The notes: generated by a model from the sequence alone, not told the origin. A stretch of DNA of 9,098 bases from AP-15 sp045802495 (GCA_045802495.1 JBJMQW010000065.1:1-9098); one strand, 5' to 3'; positions 1-6,825 are shown, counted from the first letter of the stretch. Program-made: numbers and translations.

Positions 1-1
1 G

Positions 2-694
2 CAGACCGAGGGGAATGCGAGCTTGCGGGTTCTGAGCTATGCCGAGACGATCGATGACGCGCTGTTGCGGGAGGCGGTTGAGATAGACGGATTTGAGGAA
101 ACCCGGCACAAGCAAGTCCTCTCCAATCTCATCGAAGCTTACGGCATCCAATTGGCGCCGGAGCCCGAATATCGGCCACCGAGGCATCGGGAATGGGCAT
201 TTCTGCTAGCCGGGTTTTGCGAATGCGTCGACACCTTCTTTGCATTCGGCCTGTTCGCGTTGGCCAAACGGTCGGGGTTTTTTCCACCGGAGCTCGTCGA
301 CACTTTTGAACCCGTCGTGCAGGAAGAGGGCCGACACATCCTGTTCTTTGTGAATTGGGTGGCTTGGCGCCGGCGCAACCTGCGGCTTTGGCAGCGCATT
401 TTTTTCGACGCCAAAATCCTTTCGGCCTGGGCCTTCCTCATCTGGGAACGGATCGGCATTGCCCACGGCATCGATGCCGCACCCGGCGCTAATGCCTTGG
501 GCGAGCGGCAAGACAACAATTTTGTCTTCACCGGGAGCAAGGTTATCGGCAATGGGAACATCTCGGCCGCGGCGGTCATCGACACCTGCCTTATCGAGCA
601 CGATCGGCGCTTTGCCGGCTATGACCTGCGGCTGTTGCGACCGAAGTTTATGCCGTGCGTAATGCGTTTCGCGAGACGGTTGATGCCGGGCTGA
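2..694 (+). CDS. Ferritin-like putative di-iron protein, paralogue 1 (5' end outside window)
   Basis: The reading frame is open from base 2, so the gene begins before the window; the TTG at 23 is internal, because the preceding codons (QTEGNAS) align with the second paralogue. The 230 visible residues carry the four-helix di-iron pattern: Glu3, Glu33-x-x-His36 (EETRH), Glu74 (CECVD) and Glu109-x-x-His112 (EEGRH), followed by a conserved ILFFVNW segment. By hand count about three quarters of the first 120 visible residues match paralogue 2, with no gap, and the C-terminal RRxxGYDxRLLRP motif is shared. Such ligand sets bind two irons in oxidases, hydroxylases and ferritins; the substrate here is unknown. 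The gene is intact to its stop and ends 10 bases from the convergent rnpA. I recognise the fold pattern but no named family. Confidence 0.82.
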   Translation, partial: QTEGNASLRVLSYAETIDDALLREAVEIDGFEETRHKQVLSNLIEAYGIQLAPEPEYRPPRHREWAFLLAGFCECVDTFFAFGLFALAKRSGFFPPELVDTFEPVVQEEGRHILFFVNWVAWRRRNLRLWQRIFFDAKILSAWAFLIWERIGIAHGIDAAPGANALGERQDNNFVFTGSKVIGNGNISAAAVIDTCLIEHDRRFAGYDLRLLRPKFMPCVMRFARRLMPG

Positions 695-704
695 CGCCGC
701 CGCC

Positions 705-1121
705 TTAAAGCAGCACTGCTAACGTTTGAGTTGATGAGCGATCCGCAGCAGCGGAGGGCGGGGCCGCTCCACCTCCCGCAATCCGGCGCAGCGCCGCCTG
801 AAGATCGGCGATCAGCTCGGAAAACGGCCGGCCGGCGGTGCCAGCGCGGGCGATCAGCACGTAATCGGTTCCGGGCCTTCCCTGGCATGGCAGGACTACT
901 GCCGCGGCGGCGCGCAACCGGCGCTTCGCGCGGTTGCGGGTCACTGCATTCCCGACCTTTCGGCTCGCGGTGAACCCGACGCGGATACCGACACCAGGTT
1001 TAGCAACGGATGAGCTTGCGGCGGCCTGCACGACGACGCCAGGCCGGACGGCGCTGCATCGCGCCGCGGCTACGCGACGAAAATCAGCCCGGGCTTTAAG
1101 TCTTTCGAGCCTCTTGGCCAC
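705..1121 (-). CDS. rnpA: Ribonuclease P protein component
   Basis: This is the protein subunit of RNase P, which binds the catalytic RNA and helps remove 5' leaders from tRNA precursors in the cytoplasm. The 138-residue product has the family's diagnostic basic RNR-motif helix at residues 55-70 (KVGNAVTRNRAKRRLR), preceded by the VGFTASRK strand, and an N-terminal ERLKARADF segment typical of the family. Its length is at the long end, owing to an Ala/Pro-rich C-terminal tail. The chosen start is GTG at 1121; the frame is open back to the rpmH stop without a better in-frame start, and the ATG at 1129 is out of frame. It lies 39 bases after rpmH and shares its promoter. The usual downstream yidD/yidC genes are missing: the gene converges on the di-iron paralogue 1 instead. 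Confidence 0.95.
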   Translation of the reverse strand: MAKRLERLKARADFRRVAAARCSAVRPGVVVQAAASSSVAKPGVGIRVGFTASRKVGNAVTRNRAKRRLRAAAAVVLPCQGRPGTDYVLIARAGTAGRPFSELIADLQAALRRIAGGGAAPPSAAADRSSTQTLAVLL

Positions 1122-1160
1122 CGAGCCATACTCGCGAGGCGCAACTTGAAAGTTGCGGCA

Positions 1161-1295
1161 TCAGGCCGACAGCCGTCTGCGACCCTTGGCGCGACGCGCG
1201 GCCAGGACCCGACGACCGGCCACCGTTGCCATCCGCGCCCGGAAGCCGTGGCGACGCTTTCGAACGAGCTTGCTCGGCTGGTAAGTGCGCTTCAC
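1161..1295 (-). CDS. rpmH: 50S ribosomal protein L34
   Basis: This short gene translates to 44 residues starting MKRTYQPSKLVRKRRHGFRA and ending KGRRRLSA, a near-perfect L34, the small basic protein of the large ribosomal subunit that helps fold 23S rRNA. The sequence and 44-residue length are typical of alphaproteobacteria. The start is GTG at 1293-1295, since the family-invariant Lys-Arg-Thr-Tyr follows directly. A GGAG ribosome binding site lies 8 bases upstream (complement of 1303-1306). It is the first gene of an rpmH-rnpA pair and is read from a strong promoter in the divergent region shared with di-iron paralogue 2. Confidence 0.97.
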   Translation of the reverse strand: MKRTYQPSKLVRKRRHGFRARMATVAGRRVLAARRAKGRRRLSA

Positions 1296-1324
1296 GGTAG
1301 AGGCTCCAAATGCAACGTCTCTTT

Positions 1325-1366
1325 TTGACGACCGCTGTATATATTGATGCAGCTCCGGGTCGTCAA
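1325..1366. repeat. Perfect 9-base inverted repeat in the divergent rpmH / di-iron region
   Basis: TTGACGACC at 1325-1333 is the exact reverse complement of GGTCGTCAA at 1358-1366. The arms are 33 bases apart centre to centre, about three helical turns, and they bracket the rpmH -10 box. The right arm contains the rpmH -35 box, and the left arm gives a TTGACG pointing toward di-iron paralogue 2, but no good -10 box lies at the right distance on that side. It could be a paired operator or chance; the arms match exactly, the function is a guess. Confidence 0.4.
1338..1366 (-). promoter_or_regulatory. Near-consensus sigma-70 promoter for rpmH-rnpA
   Basis: Read on the - strand, a TTGACG -35 box (1366-1361) and a TATATA -10 box (1343-1338) are separated by exactly 17 bases. 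Transcription would start near 1331, leaving a leader of about 35 bases before the rpmH GTG. Such a strong promoter suits a ribosomal protein gene. The -35 box is part of the right arm of a perfect 9-base inverted repeat (see the separate entry). No experimental start site is known from the sequence alone. Confidence 0.75.
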
Positions 1367-1422
1367 CGGCGGCATGGATACGCTTGGGTCGGCGAGGCGT
1401 TGTCCGCCAAGTGGGGGAGATT

Positions 1423-1431
1423 GAGAGGAGG
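1423..1431 (+). promoter_or_regulatory. Strong Shine-Dalgarno site fixing the start of di-iron paralogue 2
   Basis: GAGAGGAGG lies just upstream of the ATG at 1436, with 4 bases between its AGGAGG core and the start codon. It favours this ATG over the in-frame ATG at 1310, whose extra 42 residues overlap the rpmH leader and promoter on the other strand and look non-coding. Confidence 0.7.
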
Positions 1432-1435
1432 GGCG

Positions 1436-2374
1436 ATGTCGATATTCGAGGACGCGGCGGTAAGGGCGGCCGATCGCGCCGCCAGGGCGTGGGTAGCAGC
1501 AGGGTCGGGGCCGATCACCCCTGGCACCGAAGAGCACAAGGTAGCTTTCTGCCGAATGCTGCTCGATACCCATAATCCCTACAAGCCTTCGATCATCGAC
1601 TGGCCCGCTCTCGAACCCGAGGCGCGCGACCGCCTCATCGAATTGCCGATTTGGGACATCGCCGTGCAGACCGAAGGGAAGGCCCGGCTGCGCGTGCTCA
1701 GTTATGCCGAGACGATCGAGGACGGATTGCTGCGGCGCGCCATCGAGCTCGACGGTTTTGAGGAAGGGCGTCACAAAGAGGTTCTCTCCAATCTCGTGCA
1801 GGCCTATGGCGTTCCGCTGGCGCCGGAGCCGGAATACCGCCGGCCACCAGACCCGGAATGGGCCTTTATGGTTACCGGGTTCAGCGAATGCATCGACAGC
1901 TTTTTCGCCTTCGGACTCTTCGCGCTGGCACAGCGCTCGGGATTTTTCCCGCTGGCCCTCGTCAATACCTTCGAGCCCGTCATGCAGGAGGAGGGCCGAC
2001 ATATTTTATTTTTCGTCAACTGGGTGGCATGGCACCGACGCAACCTGCCGCTATGGCGGCGACCGCTCTTCTCGATCAGAGTGCTCGCAGTCTGGGTGTT
2101 TCTGGTCTGGGAGCGGATTGGCCTCGCCCGTGGGATCAGCGGCGCGGAGCCAGAAGCGGCACCGCAGGACAATAATTTTACATTGACCGGCAGCAAGGCT
2201 GTCGGCGCCGTCGACCTGTCCGCTGGAGCATTGATAGATATCTGTCTTGAAGAGAACGAGCGGCGGTTGGCGGGGTATGATGCGCGTTTGCTCAGGCCCA
2301 ATCTCGTGCCTCGGCTGATGCGGCTCGTCCGCCGCTTCATACGCCAGCGGACCCCGAACCACGCCCCCGTATGA
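1436..2374 (+). CDS. Ferritin-like putative di-iron protein, paralogue 2
   Basis: This 312-residue protein has the four-helix di-iron ligand set Glu80, Glu110-x-x-His113 (EEGRH), Glu151 (SECIDS) and Glu186-x-x-His189 (EEGRH). The second ExxH is followed by ILFFVNWVAW. There is no signal peptide. A hydrophobic stretch at about 212-226 (after the fourth ligand helix) could lie against a membrane. The C-terminal RRLAGYDARLLRP motif is common to the three paralogues. The protein is about three quarters identical to paralogue 1 over the core and more distant from paralogue 3. Carboxylate-bridged di-iron proteins of this fold typically activate oxygen for hydroxylation, desaturation or oxidation; the actual substrate is not visible. 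The start is set by a strong Shine-Dalgarno site. Its stop overlaps the next start (ATGA), implying coupled translation. Confidence 0.87.
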   Translation: MSIFEDAAVRAADRAARAWVAAGSGPITPGTEEHKVAFCRMLLDTHNPYKPSIIDWPALEPEARDRLIELPIWDIAVQTEGKARLRVLSYAETIEDGLLRRAIELDGFEEGRHKEVLSNLVQAYGVPLAPEPEYRRPPDPEWAFMVTGFSECIDSFFAFGLFALAQRSGFFPLALVNTFEPVMQEEGRHILFFVNWVAWHRRNLPLWRRPLFSIRVLAVWVFLVWERIGLARGISGAEPEAAPQDNNFTLTGSKAVGAVDLSAGALIDICLEENERRLAGYDARLLRPNLVPRLMRLVRRFIRQRTPNHAPV

Positions 2375-3228
2375 AAATCGGATCCGCCGAGCACAAGGAG
2401 CGGTTTTGTACGGAGTTCATCGCCGGCCACCGCCGGTTCGACCCGGCAACCCTTTCTTGGCCTGATCTCGACCCCGCCGCGCTCCAACGCCTGCACAGCA
2501 TCCCGTTTTGGCAGGAAGTGCTCTACACGGAACGACGAGCGGGCGCGATCGTGGCGGCTTATTCCAGGACCATCACCGATCCGTTGGTGCGCGAGGCGGT
2601 CTGCCTTCAGGGCTTTGAAGAGGCGCGCCACGCCGAGCTGGTGCGAGTGATGATCCAGCGCTATGGCATAGCGGCGGAAGAGCGCTCCCTCGACGAGGTG
2701 CAAGGCGCCGACTTGCGCCGCGCCTTTGCCGATTTTGGCTATGGCGAGTGCCTGGATTCCTTTCTCGGCTTTGGTGTGTTCAAGATCGCAAGACGCTCCA
2801 GCTTTCTGCCCGAGCCACTCTTCGAGATCTTCGACATGCTAATGCGGGAGGAGACGCGTCATATCGTCTTTTTTGTGAACTGGATGGCATGGCAGGAGGT
2901 GGCGAGCGGCTGCGGCGCGCGGTGGCTGCGCGGATTGATCGCTGCATATTATTACTGCCGCGCGATTGGTCGGCTCCTCGGAACAGTACGGCGCGGCCGT
3001 CAGGCGCATGACGGGAAGGACTTTTCCGCGACGCAGGCGAGCGTCTTTCTCGAGGGCTTCACACTCCGCGGCCTGATCCAAGAATGCTGCGCCGAACACG
3101 AGAGGCGCATGAGGGAGTTCGACCCCGATTTACTGCAGCCGCGCTTCCTCCCCCGACTGGCGGGCGTCGCACTCAGCACCTTGAGGTTTAATAACGGAGC
3201 GCGTGTCGTGCGCGACGAGCGTGCGTGA
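2371..3228 (+). CDS. Ferritin-like putative di-iron protein, paralogue 3
   Basis: This 285-residue protein keeps the full ligand pattern: Glu54, Glu84-x-x-His87 (EEARH), Glu126 (GECLDS) and Glu161-x-x-His164 (EETRH), followed by IVFFVNWMAW. The opening EHKxxFC and the C-terminal EHERRMREFDPDLLQPRF line up with paralogue 2, but overall similarity is clearly lower, so this is an older duplicate. It lacks about 28 residues at the N terminus relative to paralogue 2. The ATG at 2371 overlaps the preceding stop (ATGA) and its own stop overlaps the start of the HpnL gene (GTGA), so all three are very probably one translationally coupled unit. It may form a heteromer with paralogue 2 or act in sequence with it; this is inference. 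No named family recognised. Confidence 0.86.
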   Translation: MKIGSAEHKERFCTEFIAGHRRFDPATLSWPDLDPAALQRLHSIPFWQEVLYTERRAGAIVAAYSRTITDPLVREAVCLQGFEEARHAELVRVMIQRYGIAAEERSLDEVQGADLRRAFADFGYGECLDSFLGFGVFKIARRSSFLPEPLFEIFDMLMREETRHIVFFVNWMAWQEVASGCGARWLRGLIAAYYYCRAIGRLLGTVRRGRQAHDGKDFSATQASVFLEGFTLRGLIQECCAEHERRMREFDPDLLQPRFLPRLAGVALSTLRFNNGARVVRDERA

Positions 3229-4232
3229 AGGTATGTTCTGTTCTTGCGGCAATTGCCGGCTTCGTCGTGATCGCGGCGCTGGTCATGCATTTCGGGTTCG
3301 CGGCCGTGATGCGTTCCCTCGGTGCGATAGGCTGGACGGGGTTTGTCGCGATATGCCTGATCCATCTCGGGCTGATCGCGGTGATGGGGATCGCGTGGGG
3401 AGCGCTCTTGCCCGGAGTCACCATATGGGCGCCGATCTGGGGGCGCCTCGTCCGCGATTCCGGGTCCGAATTGCTGCCATTCTCTCAAATCGGCGGCTAC
3501 GTGTTGGGAGCGCGCGCGATAAATCTCGCGGGCGTATCCGGCACAGCCGCCGCTGCGAGCACCATAGTCGACGTCACTCTCGAGGTCTTTGCGCAACTCG
3601 CCTACACCGCGCTCGCTCTCGGTGTGCTGGTCTACCTCAGACCCGGCGCGGCGGTCGCGGTTCCGGTCGCGATCGGTTTGGCAGTTGCGGGACTGCTGGC
3701 CTCGGCCTTCGTGTTGGTTCAGCGCCGAGAACTGCGTCTTCTCGATCGACTTGCCCGGGTCCTTGGACGCGGCTGGGCCGACAAGACCGCCGCGACCGCG
3801 ACGACGCTGCAAGCTGCGCTGCAGCAGATTTACCGATGGCGCGGACGCGTATGGGTCAATTTTCTTCTGCACCTTGTCTGTTGGATCGCCAGCGCCTTCG
3901 AAGCCTGGATCGCATTGCGGCTTGGCGGCGTCTCGCTCGACTTTCCGGTGGTATTGGTGATCGAGAGCTTGCTCTACGCCGCGCGTAGTGCGGCCTTTAT
4001 CGTTCCGAATGCGGTTGGCGTGCAGGAGGGGGCCTACGTCCTCCTCGGCGCGGGGCTGGGGCTGACGCCGGAAATGGGATTGGCGCTTTCTCTATTGAAG
4101 CGAGGGCGCGATCTCGCAATCGGCCTCCCTCCGCTCGCCGCCTCGCAGCTGCTCGAAAGCAGTCGGTTGTGGGCATCGAGGGGCCGGTTTTTGCTCCGAT
4201 CGGGGAACCTGAAAACGAAACCCCGGCCCTGA
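3225..4232 (+). CDS. hpnL: HpnL-family membrane protein (lysylphosphatidylglycerol synthase-type transmembrane domain)
   Basis: The 335-residue product is a multi-pass inner-membrane protein. Hydrophobic segments lie at about 5-25, 36-62, 104-137, 142-165, 210-232 and 243-305. It matches the hopanoid-associated HpnL branch of the UPF0104/lysylphosphatidylglycerol-synthase transmembrane family: the SELLPFSQIGGYVLGARA segment (81-98) and the PNAVGVQEGAYVLLG...LSLLKRGRDL segment (261-297) are the signatures I rely on. HpnL genes usually sit in hopanoid loci; their biochemical role is unsettled, with lipid flipping or transport suggested. The GTG start at 3225 overlaps the stop of di-iron paralogue 3, tying both to one process. 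The stop codon at 4230 is the loop of the terminator hairpin. A non-hopanoid relative of the same superfamily is possible, as no other hpn gene is in view. Confidence 0.75.
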   Translation: MKVCSVLAAIAGFVVIAALVMHFGFAAVMRSLGAIGWTGFVAICLIHLGLIAVMGIAWGALLPGVTIWAPIWGRLVRDSGSELLPFSQIGGYVLGARAINLAGVSGTAAAASTIVDVTLEVFAQLAYTALALGVLVYLRPGAAVAVPVAIGLAVAGLLASAFVLVQRRELRLLDRLARVLGRGWADKTAATATTLQAALQQIYRWRGRVWVNFLLHLVCWIASAFEAWIALRLGGVSLDFPVVLVIESLLYAARSAAFIVPNAVGVQEGAYVLLGAGLGLTPEMGLALSLLKRGRDLAIGLPPLAASQLLESSRLWASRGRFLLRSGNLKTKPRP

Positions 4233-4250
4233 GGGCCGGGGTTTCTGTCC
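4217..4250 (+). terminator. Rho-independent-like terminator with the hpnL stop codon as loop
   Basis: A perfect 13-base-pair stem is formed by 4217-4229 (GAAACCCCGGCCC) and 4233-4245 (GGGCCGGGGTTTC). The three-base loop is TGA at 4230-4232, the stop codon of the upstream gene. The GC-rich stem is followed by a short, broken pyrimidine tail (TTTCTGTCC) and preceded by an A-rich run. It closes the di-iron/hpnL unit; the weak U tract leaves the efficiency uncertain. Confidence 0.75.
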
Positions 4251-4676
4251 CGCCAGCTGGCTGCGATAGCGGGGCAATGAGCATCGTCGATTGGATGCAA
4301 CGCCGATAATGGCGCGGCCCTGTTTCGGTTGCAACAAATACCGCTAAAATTAACTACAAATTATATTCTCGCGCAGATGGCCGCCCCCCATCGGTTGCCG
4401 GCTCGCCGCCGATCGCAGTCTCGGTACCCCGGCCTGGGCCAGCATTCCCTGGACCAGCATCCCTGAACGGGAGCTTTCGCTGATTTCGGTGCCGGCCATG
4501 ATTGCGGGGGTTGAAAAGGGGTCGAGCGTCAAGCCGAAGGTTGACCGTTTTGCGCCGCGCCGCGGAAACTCCTCTCTCGAAAGCGGCTGACCCGCAGAGC
4601 GGCGACATTTGCCCTCACACGAAGGTGACCACCCGATCGGCGCCGCAAGCCTAGCTTTGATATCGATCTCCTCTAC
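4246..4676. other. Intergenic stretch with no supported gene
   Basis: About 430 bases separate the hpnL terminator from the TVP38 gene. An AT-rich patch lies at about 4330-4368. A short imperfect direct repeat (CCAGCATTCCCTGG at 4439-4452, CCAGCATCCCTGA at 4454-4466) follows. The open frames here, including one on the - strand at 4350-4697, show no recognisable motif or ribosome binding site. The promoter of the downstream operon should lie here, but I see no convincing -35/-10 pair. Confidence 0.5.
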
Positions 4677-5402
4677 ATGAACCCGATGGCTGACCAAACC
4701 TCACCGCAACGCGCTGCTTCGATCCGCCGCCTCGTACCGCTCGGCCTTCTGGTCGCCGTTTGGGTCGCTTTCATGCTGGCTGGGGGTTACCGATATCTGA
4801 CCTTGCCCGCCCTCGCCGAGCACCGTGACTGGCTGTCTGGTCTTGTTCAGCGGTGGGGCCTCGTCGCCGCTATTTTCTACATTGCCGTCTACGGCCTCCT
4901 GGTCGCGCTCTCGGTCCCCGGCGGCGCCATATTGACGATAGCCGGCGGGTTTCTCTTCGGGACCTGGCTCGGCGCAGCGTGTGCGGTCGTCGGCGCGACA
5001 CTCGGTGCAACCGGCATTTTCCTCGCCGCCCGGGCCGGTCTGGGAGGTTTCGCGCGACGCGCCGGACCGCTCGTCAGCAAGCTCGAAGCAGGGTTTCGCG
5101 CGGACGCGTTCAATTATCTTCTCGTGCTGAGACTGGTGCCTATTTTCCCGTTTTGGCTCGTTAACCTCGTTCCAGCCTTGGTCGGCGTCAAATTAAGCAC
5201 CTATGTGCTGGCCACGGCTTTCGGCATTGTTCCGGCCACGGTGATCTTTGCCAGTCTCGGCAACGGGCTCGGCACTGTTGTCGACGAACCCGATCTTGGA
5301 ATCGCGCTGCGGCCGAGCGTGCTGCTGCCGATCGTCGGGCTCGCACTGCTTGCGCTGGTCCCTGTCGGATACCGGAAATGGAGCCAAAGGAAGGCGGATT
5401 GA
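4677..5402 (+). CDS. TVP38/TMEM64 family (VTT/SNARE-associated domain) membrane protein
   Basis: This 241-residue integral membrane protein carries the VTT domain shared by TVP38/TMEM64 and DedA proteins. A hydrophobic segment at 19-36 is followed by the core at about 62-205. It includes SVPGGAILTIAGGFLFG (79-95), a Gly/Ala-rich helix (98-120) and the LRLVPIFPFWLVNLVPALVGV re-entrant-loop region (151-171). A last transmembrane helix lies at 214-231, with a basic tail. Family members are thought to move or scramble lipids or to act in membrane homeostasis; the substrate here is unknown. Two in-frame ATGs (4677, 4686) are possible and neither has a clear Shine-Dalgarno site; I keep the longer form. 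The end overlaps the flavoprotein gene. These two activities are known as one fused protein in other bacteria, which supports a joint role. Confidence 0.88.
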   Translation: MNPMADQTSPQRAASIRRLVPLGLLVAVWVAFMLAGGYRYLTLPALAEHRDWLSGLVQRWGLVAAIFYIAVYGLLVALSVPGGAILTIAGGFLFGTWLGAACAVVGATLGATGIFLAARAGLGGFARRAGPLVSKLEAGFRADAFNYLLVLRLVPIFPFWLVNLVPALVGVKLSTYVLATAFGIVPATVIFASLGNGLGTVVDEPDLGIALRPSVLLPIVGLALLALVPVGYRKWSQRKAD

Positions 5403-6811
5403 ATCGGTCTCTCCAGCCCGATCTGTGCGTCATTGGGGCGGGTTCCGGAGGGCTTGCCGTCGCCGCCGGCGGGGCGCAGATGGGGGCGAAGGTGGTGCTG
5501 ATCGAGCGCGGGCTGATGGGCGGCGATTGCCTGAATTTCGGCTGCGTGCCCTCGAAATCACTGCTCGCAGCTGCCCGCCTCGCAGCTCTCGCACGGCGTG
5601 GCGCCGCGCTCGGCATCGTGCCCGCGCCTTCGCGAATAAGCTTCCCTGCCGCCGCAGCGAGCGTTTCGGAGGTCATCGCCGCGATCGCGCCGAACGACTC
5701 GGTCGAACGGTTCGAGAGGCTCGGGGTCAAGGTAATTCGTGCCGCGGCGCGCTTCACGAGCCCGTATTCTCTTCGTGCCGGAGACATCGAGGTTCGACCC
5801 CGGCGGTTTGTTATCGCAACCGGCTCGCATCCGGCGGTGCCGGCGATCCCTGGCCTCGATCATATTCCCTATCTGACCAATGAGACGGTTTTTGCCAACC
5901 GTGAATTACCCGAACATTTGATCGTGATCGGCGGCGGACCGATCGGGATGGAAATGGCACAGGCGCATTGCCGGCTCGGGGCGCGGGTCACGGTGCTCGA
6001 TATCGGCCCATTTCTGCCGCGCGACGATGCCGAGCTCGCCGCGTCCCTCGTCGACCGCCTCGCAGCGGAAGGGGTCGTTGCGCGACAGCGGATCGAGATT
6101 GCGGGTGTCGAGCTCAACGGCGCGCAGACCGCAGTGCACCTCACCGGCGGAGAGCGGATTAACGGATCGCATCTCTTGGTCGCTGCCGGCCGCCGCCCGA
6201 CGATCGAAGAGCTCGATCTCGATGCGGCAGGGATCGAGGCGACGGCAAAAGGGATAACGGTAGATAATCGGCTGCGCACCACGAACCGCCGAGCATTTGC
6301 TGTCGGAGATGTCACGGGCGGACCTCAATTCACCCACGTCGGCCTCTACCAAGCAGGTATCGTGATCCGGAACGCCCTTTTCCGATTGCCCGCGAAAGTC
6401 GATTATCGGGCTTTGCCGTGGGTCACCTATACCGACCCCGAGCTCGCTCAGGTCGGACTGACAGAGGCCGCCGCCCACGCCATCGGCGGCAAGGTGCAGG
6501 TGCTCCGTTGGAGTTTTGCGGAGAATGATCGTGCCCAGACGGAGCGGGACACCGAGGGCCTTGTCAAGGTCGTGCTGCGCCGGGGCCGCATTCTCGGTGC
6601 ATCGATACTCGGTGCCGGAGCGGGCGATCTGATACTGCCCTGGGCACTGGCTATATCGCAAAACCTTAAGATCAGGGCTCTCGCCAACGTGATCGTGCCC
6701 TATCCGACCCGCAGCGAGGCCAGCAAACGCGCCGCCGGGTCCTACTATACGCCGACGCTGTTTTCAGCGCGGACTCGCGGGCTCGTGCGTTTCCTGGCGC
6801 GCTTTGGCTGA
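5378..6811 (+). CDS. FAD-dependent pyridine nucleotide-disulfide oxidoreductase (MerA/lipoamide dehydrogenase-like)
   Basis: The 477-residue protein has the class I disulfide reductase layout. An N-terminal FAD motif (VIGAGSGG, 18-25) is followed by the redox disulfide Cys51-x4-Cys56 (DCLNFGCVPSK). An NAD(P)H motif (GGGPIG, 185-190), a second FAD motif (AVGDVTGG, 308-315) and a C-terminal dimerisation domain complete it. It should pass electrons from NAD(P)H through FAD to the cysteine pair. In the C-terminal PYPTRSEA motif, Tyr442 replaces the His of the lipoamide dehydrogenase His-Glu dyad, as in mercuric reductase. However, there is no C-terminal Cys pair and no N-terminal heavy-metal domain, so mercury reduction is not supported; the substrate is unknown. 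The start is uncertain: ATG 5378 overlaps the TVP38 gene by 25 bases, while TTG 5399 (TTGA overlap) has a better ribosome binding site and would give 470 residues. Confidence 0.9.
   Translation: MEPKEGGLNRSLQPDLCVIGAGSGGLAVAAGGAQMGAKVVLIERGLMGGDCLNFGCVPSKSLLAAARLAALARRGAALGIVPAPSRISFPAAAASVSEVIAAIAPNDSVERFERLGVKVIRAAARFTSPYSLRAGDIEVRPRRFVIATGSHPAVPAIPGLDHIPYLTNETVFANRELPEHLIVIGGGPIGMEMAQAHCRLGARVTVLDIGPFLPRDDAELAASLVDRLAAEGVVARQRIEIAGVELNGAQTAVHLTGGERINGSHLLVAAGRRPTIEELDLDAAGIEATAKGITVDNRLRTTNRRAFAVGDVTGGPQFTHVGLYQAGIVIRNALFRLPAKVDYRALPWVTYTDPELAQVGLTEAAAHAIGGKVQVLRWSFAENDRAQTERDTEGLVKVVLRRGRILGASILGAGAGDLILPWALAISQNLKIRALANVIVPYPTRSEASKRAAGSYYTPTLFSARTRGLVRFLARFG
5388..5394 (+). promoter_or_regulatory. 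Shine-Dalgarno site supporting an alternative TTG start of the flavoprotein
   Basis: AGGAAGG lies 4 bases before TTG at 5399, inside the end of the TVP38 gene. The TTG overlaps the TVP38 stop as TTGA. The upstream ATG at 5378 has only a weak GGA nearby. The site suggests translation coupled to the preceding gene. Confidence 0.45.
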
Positions 6812-6825
6812 GGCAGCCAGTCGCC

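Noticed and set aside
1310..1435. N-terminal extension of di-iron paralogue 2 from ATG 1310
   Set aside because: The strong Shine-Dalgarno site at 1423-1431 fits ATG 1436, and the extension lies over the rpmH leader and promoter.
3000..3872. - strand open frame of 290 codons across paralogue 3 and hpnL
   Set aside because: Very polar, Arg/Asp-rich and low-complexity; it lies opposite two well-supported coupled genes.
4439..4466. Short imperfect direct repeat (two units of about 14 bases)
   Set aside because: Only two copies with a length difference; no flanking structure suggests a CRISPR, operator or mobile element.
4541..4569. TTGACC as a -35 box for the TVP38 operon
   Set aside because: The sequence at 16-18 bases downstream (around GGAAAC) is not a plausible -10 box.
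4350..4697. - strand open frame of 115 codons in the intergenic region
   Set aside because: No motif, no ribosome binding site seen, and it overlaps the start of the TVP38 gene on the other strand.
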